DNA of 64,000 nt. Origin: Hydractinia symbiolongicarpus (taxonomy: Eukaryota; Cnidaria; Hydrozoa; Anthoathecata; Hydractiniidae). The DNA is taken from contig NC_079885.1 in NCBI RefSeq assembly GCF_029227915.1, forward strand, positions 21,215,001 to 21,279,000, written 5' to 3'. This document shows positions 10,810 through 22,063 of the stretch, piece after piece. Position 1 is the stretch's first letter, and every line of letters begins with the position of its first letter. The position numbers and the translations under genes are program-made. The notes below the pieces were generated by a model, which did no database searches, had not been told where the DNA came from, and saw only the letters and a program-made list of their open reading frames with translations.

Positions 10810-11374
10810 ATGGAGAATCAAAATAATCAGAGAGCTAAAGAAGAAAATCAAAAGGATCAGCTGATAAATTTTAATGATGGTCATTCTCCTTTGGGGTTGA
10901 ATGCCGATCAGGGAGATAGCTACCGAGAGTTGCCAGATGGAACTCCTCAAAATGAAGAAACAGGAGAAGGAAGTACACTATGGGAAAATCGCAGATGGAG
11001 GTTACTTAATGGATCGAAGAAAGTGAAAAAAAGAGAGAAAAAGGTCAGAGTTCCAACTCCAGTGCCTCTCCTGAAAAAGTCAGAGAAAAGCTTGAAAAAA
11101 ACCCGAAAAATCCTATTCTTCGTCCTTATCATCTTTTTCATGGAGCGCTTAGTTAAAAAATGGTCAAGGTAAATAGTCTGGCCAAGCCCATATACAACTT
11201 AATTTAGACAATTTAAAGCAAAACTTAGAACAAACTGTGGTAATGCTAGGACAAACTTGCAATCAAGCTACCTATTACAGAAGATATCATGCTTTGCAAG
11301 CCTTGTCAAATGGTTCACATAATAACTCAAAGGAAACACTGAGAGATTTAGAAATGTTTTGTGAACATAGTTGA
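10810..11374 (+). pseudogene. Probable DIRS ORF1/gag-like fragment
   Basis: A 120-codon frame (10810-11172) starts MENQNNQRAKEENQ, is hydrophilic and turns strongly basic (KKVKKREKKVRV). After a frame change, 11201-11374 reads VVMLGQTCNQATYYRRYHAL and ends EMFCEHS. The LGQ..N...Y.RR..AL pattern recalls the conserved C-terminal part of DIRS gag-like proteins, where the chain would be continuous. DIRS RNase H remains begin 150 bp further on in the same direction. Assignment rests on that context. Confidence 0.4.
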
Positions 11375-11526
11375 CGTTAGATTCCCAAGTAACTTGGTCA
11401 ATTCTAAAATCGAAACCCCCTGTTTTTGATACATACCCTTGCACAGTCGCGTGATTTTCGGATTTTTTGTTTGAGGCAAAGAAAGTGTCATGAGCTTTGA
11501 CTAACGTTAGGCCCTAGAATTCTGTT

Positions 11527-11796
11527 TTGGGTTGGGTCCAGCACAGATTTTTTCAGAAGTTTAGAATGAATCCTCAGATGAAGAACACAACTGTGTTGTC
11601 TTACATTATGAAGATGGGGGGGGGGGGTACAAGGAACCTGAAAGTAATACAACTAAGCAACGAAATTTGGGAATATTATCTGATGCAGGGGAACACGATT
11701 ACTGCAGAGTACCTGCCAAGTTCCCTAAATATCAGCGCATTGGCAGTCACAGAACAGTCAGGATTTGTCAAGGTGTTTCAACAGATATGTCGTTAA
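11527..11796 (+). pseudogene. DIRS RNase H fragment
   Basis: The frame reads MKMGGGGTRN, IQLSNEIWEYYLMQ, TITAEYLPSSLNISA. In DIRS elements the RNase H end has GGTRS, LS..IW..., then ITLTAEYLPG.LN..AD. The final AD(x)xSR acidic box is lost (SALAVTEQSG). A G12 run encodes part of the Gly stretch. This is a decayed fragment between a gag-like piece and a recombinase piece. Confidence 0.5.
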
Positions 11797-12420
11797 AAGG
11801 GTACTCCAGGGTTGGATTTATTCAGCTCTTGTCTATCTCATTAATTACTGATGTACATAGCTTAAAGGGCGGAACCCTTTAACTATCGAACAGATGCTCT
11901 GCAGCAAACGTGGCTATAATCTATACTCCTTTATGCATTTTCTCCATTTGCCCTGATAAACAGGGTGCTAAGCAAGGTAAACTAGAAGAAAGTTCTAAAA
12001 TGATGATAGTAGCTCCATCATGTCCATCTCAAATATCGAGAATGTTGTAGGGAGACCACTTTTATTACCAATTTAAAACAAACTGTTGACAGATGCAGTG
12101 AGGAAACCCCATCCCCTAGTAATCAACAAAACATTAAGATTGGACAATTTCAGGCCGAGGTTGAAGAGAAGGTATTTTTAAGAGATAACAATAACAAGTC
12201 TAATAACAAGTCTAATGACTGGTTAAACCCTCTAGATAATTGAAAATGCAACCCTGTGGACAATTCAAATAGTGTGCACACAACAATATTATAGAAACAC
12301 TGTAAAACAAACGACATTGCAACAAAGCAACATATTGACATTAAACATTTATATACAAATAAATAGAAACTATAAAAGAAAGCAAGCAACCACTTTGGTA
12401 AACTTCTTATGACTACTCCA
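11789..12420 (+). repeat. Degraded hairpin-module pieces
   Basis: 11855-11885 has AAAGGG-CGGA-ACCCTTT, an H2 variant whose pairing is kept although both arms differ from other copies. 12180-12300 resembles alpha M1 (TAATGACTGGTTAAACCCTCTAG) followed by the CAACCCTGTGGACAATTC linker, and 12330-12380 the AT-rich linker before M2. Strongly eroded. Confidence 0.4.
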
Positions 12421-12562
12421 TAAGACAGTGAAGAGTAAGCAAACTCTAAGTTCACGGTGGACTGTCTGTAACAGTAACCCTCCCTTTTTAACTGCTTTAA
12501 CGTCACATCTTAACAATGAGCCACAGCTGCGATCTTTAATGAATGCCCAAAGTAGCACGCTC

Positions 12563-12950
12563 CTAGGGTGGCGAAGGATTAATGTTGAATGGGGTCTTTC
12601 TAATGTAGAACATCTCATGCTGCAAGGCCCTTAAGAAGGCGGAAATGTCAACAGCAGTGGAAGACTTAGACAGCATGAACAGGCTGAGCATATCAGGCTT
12701 CAAAAGAGGAGAAACAAGAGAGGATTCTAAAGCACAATGTAACCAAAATAATAGGATTGCAGTTAATGATTGCAGGATGAAATTGGCGTAACAGGTGTTT
12801 CCCATTTTTTTATCACTCCTGTGTGAATTGCTTTGCTGTATGTAGGTAAGTCTGGGCCTGGTTTTTTAGGTGTATTTGGCTTAGTTACTGTTGGTTGTTT
12901 GGCTTTTGGCATTAGAGAAGTCGGCATCTAATGGTTGGTTTAAACAGGAA
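12563..12950 (-). pseudogene. Ubiquitin-specific protease (C19) N-terminal fragment
   Basis: The minus strand reads a Lys/Pro-rich linker (KAKQPTVTKPNTPKKPG, about 12850-12920), then after a one-base slip the USP Cys box MGNTCYANFILQSL, then VDISAFLRALQHEM, which aligns with VDPSHFLRAMKHYI of the copy at 31005-31886. The nucleophile is the Cys of GNTCYAN. The rest of the domain is missing. A basic linker before the Cys box occurs in both copies, so this is probably a second, truncated member of the same mobile family. Confidence 0.65.
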
Positions 12951-13744
12951 TGTGGCTATGTTCATTCCACAGCTTTGTATTTGGGTCGCTAACCAACAAA
13001 ATCATCCAATCGCAGACCGGGATCAAACTCAAATTATGCCAAATTATTATTCCTTACTAAGTGTTCATAAAAGTCCATTATTTATCTATAAATACATTTC
13101 TTTCTCTCTAGAATCTGTCAACGAGCGTTTCAGAGATGCAAATGTACAAGAAATGCGACGCATGATTGGCACCAAGCTGCCAAATGCTCCCAGTCAAAAG
13201 ACCAGGGACATAAGGGGTACCTTAAATGTATAAATTTCCAAAAAAAACATATGGATGTCATTTATACATTTAATATATTTTAGTTTTATATTTCTTCTGA
13301 ACTGACCTTTTTTATTACTTTGAATATTTATTTTGTTTATTTCGGCCTTGCAAGCGTTACGACGAATTTTAACTACTAGGAATGTTCATTAGAATTTTTA
13401 AGGTTATTCTTTCCTATGTCCTAAACTTAATATGCTTAAGATTTTTCTAGAGTTCCAATTTATGCTTAAATAGTATTGTAAAAGACGTCTTTCAAAGCTC
13501 TTTGTTGTGCCAGCTGGAATCATTTATCCTAGAAACAGTGCGCTAGCTGGTTCTGCAGACAACAAATTGATCCAGTTTCTTGTAATGTAAACAAAGTTTG
13601 GCAATATTAAGGTTATTTAATTGAAAAAGGGTTAGCTTATAGAACAATAAAATGTCACAGATCAGCTTTTCCGGTCTATAATCAAACAGTGGATGGGATC
13701 CAAGTAGGGCAACATAACCAGGTATGTGCCCTGGTAAATGGTGT
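12951..13744. other. Possible exon and unassigned sequence
   Basis: 13111-13217 is an open stretch behind a good acceptor (TTTCTCTCTAG) reading ESVNERFRDANVQEMRRMIG and followed by GGTACC. It may be an exon of an unknown gene. The rest shows no gene. Confidence 0.2.
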
Positions 13745-14000
13745 ATTTAAAATTAAGACCCTCTAAGCCTAAATGCTTTTATTTGGGATGTACATTTAGT
13801 GTTGAATTTAATCAAGACTCAGTGGTCTTGTCGTCAATTATTAGGTAAGTATCTTTCTTATAAAGTAGTAATAATCGGCATTAACATCTGCTTAAGAGCA
13901 TCTGTCATACACTATTTAGATATTAGATATATTACTAGGGGTACAGATAGATAATCATTACATTCCAAAAATTGCGTAAGACCTGGAAAAGGAATCTTTG
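13745..14000 (+). pseudogene. Decayed DIRS tyrosine recombinase fragment
   Basis: The DNA resembles the intact recombinase at 1-660: TTTATTTGGGATGTA corresponds to the FIWDV box and TTAACATCTGCTTAAGAGCA to the LTSAxRAH box, with the Arg context broken by a TAA. Further stops follow. It supports an old DIRS copy spread from about 10.8 to 14 kb and interrupted by hairpin modules. Confidence 0.5.
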
Positions 14001-14039
14001 CGTTGTAAATGCTTCATATGCGTAAGTCAAAAACACAAC

Positions 14040-14230
14040 AGGGGTCTAGTGGTCACTAGACACAATTATTACTTAGTCCCATTAAACCCACCTGTTGAGG
14101 TAAAAGAGGAAATTTTGAACATTGCAGCAAAGCACAGTGAAATACTCAACCTGTTAAGTTTTAGGGTTAAATCATAGAGATTTTGTTCTTCCAAAGTTAC
14201 TGCCCAGAAGACAGTTAAACCTAAATGACG
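14040..14230 (+). repeat. Hairpin module M1, gamma type
   Basis: TTGAACATTGCAGCAAAGCA, then ATACTCAACCTGTTAAG, then TTTTAGGGTTAAATCATAGAG. The reverse complement with the same word order is at 38025-38135. Confidence 0.6.
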
Positions 14231-15116
14231 TTATCATACTTGTTTCATCAAGCAAATTCGTCCCGTCATTAAATGGTGTTGGAAGCGTTATATATTCGTC
14301 AAATTAAGCATACTTTGAACACAAAGGACGAATATAAAAGTCATACATTAGTTATTAAAATATAATGATGAACGACGTCTTCAGGGATGTTGGCAATAGT
14401 TTATTATAATTATTGTTTAAAATCTGATTTAGATGTGTTATAACATTCGTTAGTATTTGTTTTTAAGCTGTGCATAAAATAAATAAAACTGTTTTTAAAC
14501 TGTTATTTATTTGTTTTCTAGAGAATAAATCTGATGATGAGTTACAAAAACTCGAAATATATTATTCAATAAAATTGCGTTGTTGGTCATTAAAATTTCC
14601 CGAATAAATCATTATGCCACAATGTTTTTTTATTATCTTTCAAAAAAAACAACACACATACACACAAAGATTGCACACCAACCTTAACACCAAACGGTTT
14701 GCCCCCAAAGCCTTAACAAAGGGTGTCAGGTTTCTATGTGGGGCACCTCTAATCCGAGGTCCACTAAGTGATCAGGAGGCCCTTGAATTATCTACTGTCA
14801 TCAAATATTCTTTTATCTGCCAAATCTATTTGAATATAACACATGGGTTGACTAGGGTAGTAAGTGGGGTGATGACACACAATGACAAGACTTGTAGGAA
14901 CCTGTAAAAATTGTACTAAGCAAGTCAAACTCACTTGCTAGGTGACGTTTTAATGTATATTTTTTAAATTTTTCTATTTTTCTATTTTCATTTTATTTTT
15001 TATTATTATAAAAAAAAAGACATAGGACAGTTTGCTGTTAATTTCCTTCTGAACGTTACATTGTGTCACAGCTCTGTCATTGTAGTGAATTTCCAGCCTT
15101 TAAATCTGGAACGTAC
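14231..15116. other. No recognised gene
   Basis: A 97-codon plus frame at 14614-14907 (FAPKALTKGVRFLCGAPLI) is not recognised and has no supporting signals. The rest is AT-rich with T and A runs near 14960-15030. Confidence 0.25.
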
Positions 15117-15400
15117 TTAGACACACAAGGGTCGACAAAATCTCTTAGTAACAGATGTCCACTGATTTTGGCAAATTTGAGAACAGATGCAAGACTTTTC
15201 AAAGAGGACAAGCCTCATGCCGAGAGAGATTAAGAGTAACAAAGCACGTAGAATATAGGGAAACGTTGGAAATTGAATGATGTAGTTTAAATGAAAACAG
15301 AAAATCTTTGCTCTAGTTTTGTGATAGTAGATAGAGGAACTTGATAAATTAATAATGGCCAGCGGATTCTGAGAATTAACAGATGGTGTAAAAACCAAAC
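15117..15400 (-). pseudogene. Retroelement fragment, copy of 29743-29945
   Basis: The minus-strand text CICSQICQNQWTSVTKRF and the DNA around it recur on the plus strand at 29743-29945, directly 5-prime of the reverse-transcriptase-tail/USP remnant. It is therefore a piece of the same retroelement family. No catalytic motif is visible in this part. Confidence 0.5.
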
Positions 15401-15444
15401 CTTATGTACTTCTTTATGAAAAGATGTCTATAGATAAAAAAAGG

Positions 15445-16020
15445 TTTACAATACAGCAAGCTGCACTGATGTATCTTGTGTACAGGGACGGTGGTTGTCA
15501 AAACCGGGGTTAGGCTCAAAGAAGAAGGTGCCGAATACACTTTCCTGCTTCTTACAAGCATGATTACTGTCCAACTTGGACCTAAAACTATTCTTTAAGA
15601 AAATCGTAAAGAGAGAAAACAATCCTTCTATCACAAACAATACGACACAAGACAAAATGGACTGGTTACAGATCAAGCACAAATAGGAAAATGTATATGT
15701 CAAAAATATAGAAGGAAAATAATTTACAAAGAGGTGGCAAGCCACTGCAATGATGAACTCAACCTGTTAGGTCTTTGGAAATAAGCTAGAGGTTGTACTC
15801 CTCTAGAGAACATGCCTCAAAAAGCACAAAATATTAAATAAGACCCTCCTGTGCGCCAGAACTTGTGACTCTGGCTGTAGCTTTCCACATGTGTTACAGG
15901 CCCCCAACACTCAGCCTTACACAGGAGGTTGTCACGACAGGACCGGCCTGTCGATGTTTTGACTAAGGACAGCAGGGTTGTCCTATAAGTTTGTCTTTGG
16001 CATCATTTAGAAATTCGTAT
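15445..16020 (+). repeat. Hairpin modules: partial M1, beta M1, M2, M3 start
   Basis: 15447-15480 has TACAGCAAGCTGCA. 15725-15835 is beta M1 (GTGGC-AA-GCCAC, ACTCAACCTGTTAGG, CTAGAGGTTGTACTCCTCTA). 15843-15935 is M2 with outer stem CCTCCTGTG/CACAGGAGG and inner CCAGA/TCTGG around ACTTGTGA. Both stems differ from other copies in a compensated way. 15940-16010 begins M3. Confidence 0.7.
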
Positions 16021-16219
16021 TGCAGCAAAATCAGACAAGGATGAGTTTATTGTTCTGCCTAAAAACCTAAGTGGATTAGAATGAATGGATGGAATTTTTT
16101 CGCTCCCAACTGTAATCAGTGAACTTTGGACAACTTTGGCAGAAATGAGATAAAACTTATCTTATCGTGAATGTCTTTAAACAGATAAATTTAAAATTAT
16201 TCTTAACGGAATGTGTTTG

Positions 16220-16500
16220 AGGTAAAGCAAACAACTATCTGTGCACAAAGACTTGTGACCCTGACTGTAGCTTTCCACGTGTTACGGAGCTCCTATACTT
16301 AGCCTTACACAGATAATTGTTGCTGTGGACCTGCCTAATGACAGTACCAGCCTGTCGTAACTGGGGTAATATGCGTGGGCGTAACACCACAAAGACCAGA
16401 TAAGAAAATCTAACCCCCTAGCAAAACTGCTCCTAAAATGACTAAGGGCAGCAGGATTGTCAATCCTGAAAGCAAAGTGAGAAAACTCTATTAAGGAAAA
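16220..16500 (+). repeat. Hairpin modules M2-M3, gamma type
   Basis: M2 outer stem AACTATCTGTG with CACAGATAATT, then M3 with GTAATATGCGTGGGCGTAA, ACCACAAAGACC and CAGGATTGTCAATCCTG. The partner pieces in reverse are at 37970-38310. Confidence 0.65.
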
Positions 16501-17304
16501 GTTAATTAAGCAAATTTGAGCAACAGGCAACTCACCTTACAAATTAGTTATGTTGTTAGCATGGGCTTGGACTGCTCGTTTTCTCAGCTTTGATGTCTGT
16601 TTCATGAGAAAAGCAATTAGCGTTAATACTTTTAGTTTCTCAAAACTTTGAGTTAAAGACGAGGCAAATCCCTGGTAGTTCTTTTTGAACTTTGTGTGGT
16701 ACAAACCTCGGACGAATACTTATTCCGCACCAAAACGTGGCGTGACAGTGGTAAAACTCAATTTTTACTTGGTTGTATTAACCCTTATATCGAAGTGAAG
16801 AGTTGCACTGGAAGCAGGCATTGATGTTTCTATTTTCAAGGCACCTTTAAAGGGATCCTAACATGAAAATATAAATAAATATAAAACAATGAAAAAGAGT
16901 AAGAAACTTTTAAAAAACATGCTCTTACTATATGTAGATTACTGATGTGTTTGTTATTCTTGAAAACATGCTGCATTCATAGGCGCCATTTGTAGAACAA
17001 ACTCAACCGCGTTGTATTCTCGGTTCCAGATTACTTTTCTTCAACAAATGCTGAGACATAAGGTTATGTCTCGCACTTTTACAGGAAATAATATTGTGAG
17101 TGCATCAGACGAGAAAGTTATAATAAAAATTGAACTTCAGCCTTCTTCCTCACATTCGAATCGTACCAGTAAAACATGCACACACAATAAAACAATCTTT
17201 TGGCCTTTGTCTATTAAATGTCTGGAAAAGCCACGTGTTAATTAAAAAAGTTTGTTTTTAAAAACCTTAATTGCGGTTAAGAACATTTAGGGACTTATAG
17301 ACAT
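16501..17304. other. No supported gene
   Basis: A 77-codon frame at 17012-17245 is rich in Ser/Thr and unrecognised. The segment just before 17305 may hold the 5-prime region of the THAP gene. Confidence 0.25.
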
Positions 17305-18080
17305 TATGGTTCATTGTGCAGCTGTTAATTGTCATAATCAGCGTAGAAACAATAACTGCGTTTCGTATCATCGCCTTCCGAAAAACCCAGACTTGAAGAA
17401 GAAATGGGTGCATACGATTGGACGAACTAATTTACCGAAAGAAAGTGCTCCTCTGCTCTAATCACTTTGAAGAAAACTGTTTTGAAGCTTCACTTTCACT
17501 GAAATTGCAGTATTGTGGGCATGAATTTGACAAGAAGAAAGTTAAAAACGCTATACCCACTGTGTTTAGTCACCGTGAGCCATCAAAACAACGCAAAAAA
17601 TCCATTGAAAGGGAAGCACAGCGTGAACAGGCACAGGTTCAGAAAATTTGAAAATTAGTGTTGGCGTACTTGTAAAGCATTATATAAATAGTTACTCTCA
17701 AAACTTCTTTATTAGCTAATCGGGGAACTGAATCATGTAATCATTCCGGATGACCAATTCGAATTCCAGTTAACGGAAATTAGCAATTGTACAGATGTTG
17801 ACAAAGGGGTAAATGTTGTTCCCACAATAATAGATGTTTCAACTCAAACCAATAATGGTTAGAGACCCTATACTAAAGATGCGGAAACAAGCACATTGAC
17901 TCTGCAACGTAGCGTTCGAAAACGCACAACAAAAAGTATAGGCTGTCAATCCGTCAATCAAAAAGATTTGTTGTCACAGATTAGATCGATTGCTGCTTCG
18001 ATTTTAAATTCTACTCTGTCTCGGAAGTCTTCAAATTCGGAAATGACCAAGTCCAAAGTTAGAACTTCGCAAAACCTGAA
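17305..18080 (+). pseudogene. THAP-domain protein, broken
   Basis: The start codon at 17305 opens a THAP zinc finger, a C2CH DNA-binding fold: MVHCAAVNCHNQ (Cys4, Cys9), YHRLPKNPDLKKKWVHTIG with the invariant Trp, then after a one-base shift near 17440 LLCSNHFEENCFE supplies the Cys and His, and NAIPTVF is the closing box. A basic region follows (KQRKKSIEREAQ, stop 17649-17651). Beyond TTATTAG at about 17715 an acidic, Thr-rich part continues (IIDVSTQTNNG, stop, KDAETSTLTLQRS). A beta hairpin module abuts it at 18083. It could be a host gene or a P/Kolobok-type transposon piece; no catalytic domain is seen. Confidence 0.65.
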
Positions 18081-18082
18081 GA

Positions 18083-18400
18083 AAATAAATTACAAAGAGG
18101 TGGCAAGCCACCACAATGATGAACTCAACCTTTTAGGTCTTTGGAAATAAGCTAGAGGTTGTACTCCTCTAGAGAAAATGCCTCTAAAAGCACAATTCTC
18201 CCTTTTACAAGGATTTAATTAAAAAATATAAAAAATAAAAAGGACACAACACATTTGAAAAGATGAACAGAACTTTAACCAAGGGCAGGTGGGTTTCGAC
18301 CCATATTTCTGAACCTAAGTACCCTGGATGTCTAGCTGGGTCACCTCGAAGAGGTCCGTGCACGGTCATCAGCAGAAACTAGACATCCCTATCTTCCAGG
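18083..18400 (+). repeat. Hairpin modules M1-M2, beta type
   Basis: M1 has GGTGG-CAAG-CCACC, ACAATGATGAACTCAACC and CTAGAGG/CCTCTAG. M2 at 18270-18400 has GTGGGTTTCGACCCATATTT, the outer arms GGATGTCTAG/CTAGACATCC and the hairpin ACCTCGAAGAGGT. The reverse copy 37185-37595 is very close. Confidence 0.7.
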
Positions 18401-18716
18401 GCGAAAGTAATTGGCGATGCCTCTCCTCTAAAACCGATCTCGGCTGACGATATTTTAAGAAATAAGGTTGTTTTTAACAAGGCAACACAAAAAAATGTTG
18501 TCAGTAAGGTTTTGGAGAAAGATTATTCATATTTAAAAAGGATGATCCATGGATCCGTTGGGCGAGCTATGTTGGGAAAGAAATATCTTTTTCTAACAAA
18601 ACGCGCATTCATGTCTCTTCAACAAGCATCTCTGGCAACTAAAACTGAATTGTTGGAAAGAAGAGAAAAGTACAGACGTTTTAACAACACTGTACCCTTA
18701 CGGGTGATTGATGCTT
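18401..18716 (+). other. Unidentified open frame between modules
   Basis: From about 18410 to 18718 one frame stays open and reads SADDILRNKVVFNKATQKNV, MIHGSVGRAMLGKKY and TKRAFMSLQQASLATKTELL. It sits exactly between M2 and M3 of a beta copy, so it may be an insertion or cargo. Not recognised. Confidence 0.3.
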
Positions 18717-18900
18717 AGGACCAGCCTTGGTCAGGACCAGCCTGAAGTTACTGGGGTGATATGCGTGGGCGTAAAACCACGAAGACATAAAAGAGATTTC
18801 ACACACCCTTGCAGAGCGTCTTACAATAATAACTATGGATACAGCAGGATCGTTAACCCTGTAGACCAAGTGAGCAAACCTGGCCTCCCTACTCGACAGG
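18717..18900 (+). repeat. Hairpin module M3, beta type
   Basis: GGACCAGCCTTGG, GGGTGATATGCGTGGGCG with ACCACGAAGAC, ATTTCACACACCC, then GCAGGATCGTTAACCCTG. Last plus-oriented copy before the orientation switch. Confidence 0.65.
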
Positions 18901-19094
18901 GATCAGAGAACAAACAAAAATTTAGACGGAACTCTTTATCCACCGCTTGCATGCTAGGTTCAGACTCTTTTTCGCATGTTACGTAATGTGATGTCCTCTC
19001 CAAATTTGCTGATAATACAAAAATATATTTGAAAAAAAAAACAATAAAACATTTTGTAGTATAGTCATAATTATTTCATATATGTATTATCGTG

Positions 19095-19919
19095 ATGGCA
19101 GCTGGAATAAAACTTTACCAATTTGAGCCAAAAAGAACAGACGAAGACGATGATTCAAATGAATCAGATTCAGATAATTAAAATATAGAAAATGAAAACG
19201 AATCGGTGGAAGAAGAAGAAATGAGGGGAAGGTTCGCGAGGTTAGGTCGAGTGGAACTGGAGGACGAAACATTGTGGTGCAAATGCAATAAATGCAAAAA
19301 AAATGATTGTCAATAAGGAGTGTTTGTGTTATCAAAAGATCGATAAAATAAAACCACTTCTAAACTCAGGTTGGGTTTATTATCTCGTTCTTTTTTCGTT
19401 AATACTACCCTTTATGTGGACAGTTGAGTATAGGTTAAATAAGCATGATGCAGCTATCTTATGTTCTAAAATTCTATTTTAGGCGTGCAATGCATAACGA
19501 ATCTTGAGGATTTTCCACTGGTATGTCTACAAAAAGGGTTGTTGTGGGTAGTGCTCGTTAGCCTTGACGATCAAGAAGGTGCCCATATTCCCAGGTCTAT
19601 AGATATTGCCCCAAATATGTAAGTTGTCCATACTAGATTTAGTGCCACATATGACAATGTTAATATCTATGTATCCATGTACTTATTATTCTGGTTTAGA
19701 ACTTTCAGATATGCCGCCTATAGGCAGTTCACTTGGTTTTTATATGCAAAATTTGGTAGAGGTGTCAGGCGAGTTCTCCAATCATGCGTGGCTACAGCTG
19801 TTAGACAAAAGTTTCCTGAGTATAATGGCAGTTATAGTATTTTCAAAGGGAAAGATAATGAAGCCGATGTTATAACTTCCGAAATTGATGAAGCGTGGCA
19901 ATGGAACTATTATTCCTAG
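19095..19919 (+). pseudogene. P2X7-receptor-tail-like domain gene, three exons
   Basis: Exons 19095-19369, 19483-19618 and 19700-19919 join with good splice sites (TTCTATTTTAG, GTAAGT, CTGGTTTAG). The product is the zinc-binding cytosolic tail domain of P2X7 receptors without any channel: RFARLGRVELEDE, WCKCNKC, then ECLCYQKI, QCITNLEDFPLVCLQ, and FRYAAYRQFTWFLYAKFGRG followed by VRRVLQSCVATAVR. The N terminus is acidic. Two lesions lie in exon 1: a TAA after SDSDN and a one-base slip between CNKC and ECLC. Both could be sequence errors, since exons 2 and 3 are clean. Cys-rich positions are kept. It sits at the point where the module orientation switches. Confidence 0.65.
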
Positions 19920-20084
19920 TATTCATACTATTTTGCGGGTAGTAATACGAATAAGGTATTTTGTAAATAGCATAATAAGAGCAGTAATGAACTATGTATT
20001 ATAACAAAAAAGGAAAATGAAAAGTATCAATGATTCTAGAATTTTTTTATCCAGCCCTTAGGGGAAACTTGAAACTGTAAGGGT

Positions 20085-20450
20085 ACAATGTTGTTAAAAC
20101 TGAGTGTTGGGATCCCGTAACACGTGTAAAGCTACAGCCAGGTTCACAAGTCCTGGCGCATAGGTAGTTGTTTGCCCCCTTTTTATAGTTTTTATTTGTA
20201 TATATATATAAACGTTTTATGTCAATATATGTTGTTGTTTTTTGTTTTGTTGTTGCAATATTTGTATTGTCCAGAGGGTTGCTTTTTCAATTAACTTGGT
20301 TGTACGGACCATCCTTGTAAAAGGGAGATCTTGCTTTGCATGGAGATCTTTAGAGGGTTTAACCTCTACCACTTACAATAAGAGTCATTAGAATAGTCGA
20401 ATCACTACAGCCTGCTGTTTTGTTATCTCATAATCATTGCCGTACAGTTT
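20085..20450 (-). repeat. Hairpin modules M1-M2, alpha type, minus orientation
   Basis: Reverse complement of the 7757-8140 type: CAGC-AG-GCTG at about 20425-20440, TAGAGGTT with AACCTCTA, AGATCTCC, and M2 with CCAGGACTTGTGAACCTGG at about 20138-20156. First copy in the minus orientation. Confidence 0.65.
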
Positions 20451-20549
20451 CCACTTACAAAAATCCACTTTTAAAAAGATCGTGTAGCAAAATCGAAAAG
20501 TAGGTAATGCGTAAACACGAAGTTTTCGCTAAAATACGATGGCACCAAA

Positions 20550-20830
20550 GGGTCAAATTTCAACTAAACTTTTCGGAACTTCTATTTAATTTTTCGGAAC
20601 TCCTATTCAATATTCTAGAACCCCTATTCAATATTTTGGAAGTTTTATTCAAAAAATGTGAAACTTTTATGCATCCAAAAAAAGGTGAAATTTCTATTTA
20701 AAAAAATATAGCTAACTTCTTCTATTCAAAAAATTTGAAACTTTTATTCCAAAAATTTGAAACTTTTATTCCAAAAATTTGAAACCTCTATTCAAAAAGT
20801 TTTAAACTTTTATTCAAAAAATATAATAAT
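20550..20830. repeat. Left subterminal repeat array of the IS3EU-like element
   Basis: About ten loose units near 25-30 bp built on GGAACTTCTATTTAATTTTT and GAAACTTTTATTCAAAAA. The inverted counterpart is at 26180-26430. Such arrays are probable transposase binding regions. Confidence 0.6.
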
Positions 20831-21172
20831 AAATAATCAAATCTAACTAATATCTCTTTGTTAGAGAGCCAAATACCTTAATCGGACAAATTTTCGCGCG
20901 GATTTAATTTCGCGAGGTCAAATAAATCGCATTTCGCAAGGATTTAATTTCGCGAATTTAGTCTTTTCAAAAATTTCGCGAGGATTTAATTTCGCGAATT
21001 CAGGCTTTCTAAAAATTACGCGAGGATTTAATTTCGCGAATTCTGTCTTAACTTAAAACAAATTTTCACGAAACATTTAAATATCGTAAAAATTGTAAAG
21101 GAAAGAAAATGATTTATTGTCATCAGTATCAAGAATCATGCTTTTTCTTCCGAGTTACATGTTAAAATCTAT

Positions 21173-21577
21173 TTACAAATCATCTTCGTCATCAAAAACA
21201 TCAAAAAAATTCCTATCTTCATCCTCTTCATTTTCTTCGACCCATTCTTCTTCGTCGCTTTCGTCTTCGATCCTGTAATCACTGACGTATTTTGAAGCTG
21301 TGGACAAACCAGAAGAATTGACAGCCTGAACATTAGGTTCTTCATCTAACATTGGGTCGATGTCGTTAAACGGATCAAGGCTTGGTAAACCAGACATACC
21401 CTTGGCTACAGCATCCTTTATACCTGCTACTTGCCAACCCTTCAAGCACACCTGTTTCCCATCATCCGACGTCATTTCATTGTACATCTCAATAAGCCAT
21501 TTCGCGTGTAACGGTTTGACAATCGAAAGCTTTAGTGCTACTTCAATCGTTTCGAGCTCTTGACCTTTATCCATAGC
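21173..21577 (-). pseudogene. pogo/TIGD-like transposase, C-terminal part
   Basis: Minus strand, beginning MDKGQELETIEVALKLSIVK, then PLHAKWLIEMYNEMTSDDGK, GWQVAGIKDAV and LPSLDPFNDIDPM, then a Ser- and acid-rich tail (ESDEEEWVEENEEDED) to the stop at 21173. The KPLHAxW..E.YN.MT..GK..I..GW..AGI.DA pattern and acidic tail are those of DDE pogo-like transposases after the catalytic core. DDE residues and the DNA-binding domain are absent. The frame upstream of 21577 is only antisense of the HIRAN-like gene. Confidence 0.7.
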
Positions 21578-22063
21578 TTGGGTGATGTTTGGAATCCCTA
21601 TGAAAATGAAGAGCTTGAATGTCGTTTTGAGAAAAACAAAATATTTGATATGTTCGCGATCAAAACATGTCGCATCGAAAATAATGAAACAATTGGTCAT
21701 TTACCAAGGGAAATTTCTCGCCCTACCAAATATCTTTTGGATAGAGGGGCTACGGTTGTGGCAAAGCTGACAGCCACCCACTACAGAAGATCGCCTCTAT
21801 TTCAAGGAGGTCTTAAAATTGCCTGCGAAATAACAGTTTCAATGCCAGCAAGTATCAAGGGGCACATGCTTCTTCGACGCTATCAAGATATGGTGGATGA
21901 ATTATATTGTCAACCGAAGAATTAGGTCATCATGGGTTCGTTTCTTGAGAACAATGTTGGCCGTACCGAACCAGCCAGAGTAAAAAAACGCAAATGCGTT
22001 AAAAAAACAGTACAACCAACAGCAGGGAGCAAAGACATCCGAAACTTTTTTCAAAAGAGATAA
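21560..22063 (+). CDS. HIRAN-like protein with basic, PIP-box-like tail
   Basis: The frame reads GDVWNPYENEELECRFE, FDMFAIKTCRIE, IGHLPREISRPTKYLLDRGA and FQGGLKIACEITVSM, the pattern of stand-alone HIRAN-like proteins (HIRAN folds bind DNA ends and stalled forks). A TAG at 21923-21925 ends the frame, but the same frame continues to 22063 with an NLS-like KKRKCVKK and a terminal SKDIRNFFQKR that fits the I..FF core of a PCNA-interacting box. Either TAG is a mutation or the tail is reached otherwise. The N terminus is lost at the junction with the transposase fragment. It probably was an accessory gene of the parental pogo-like element. Confidence 0.55.
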
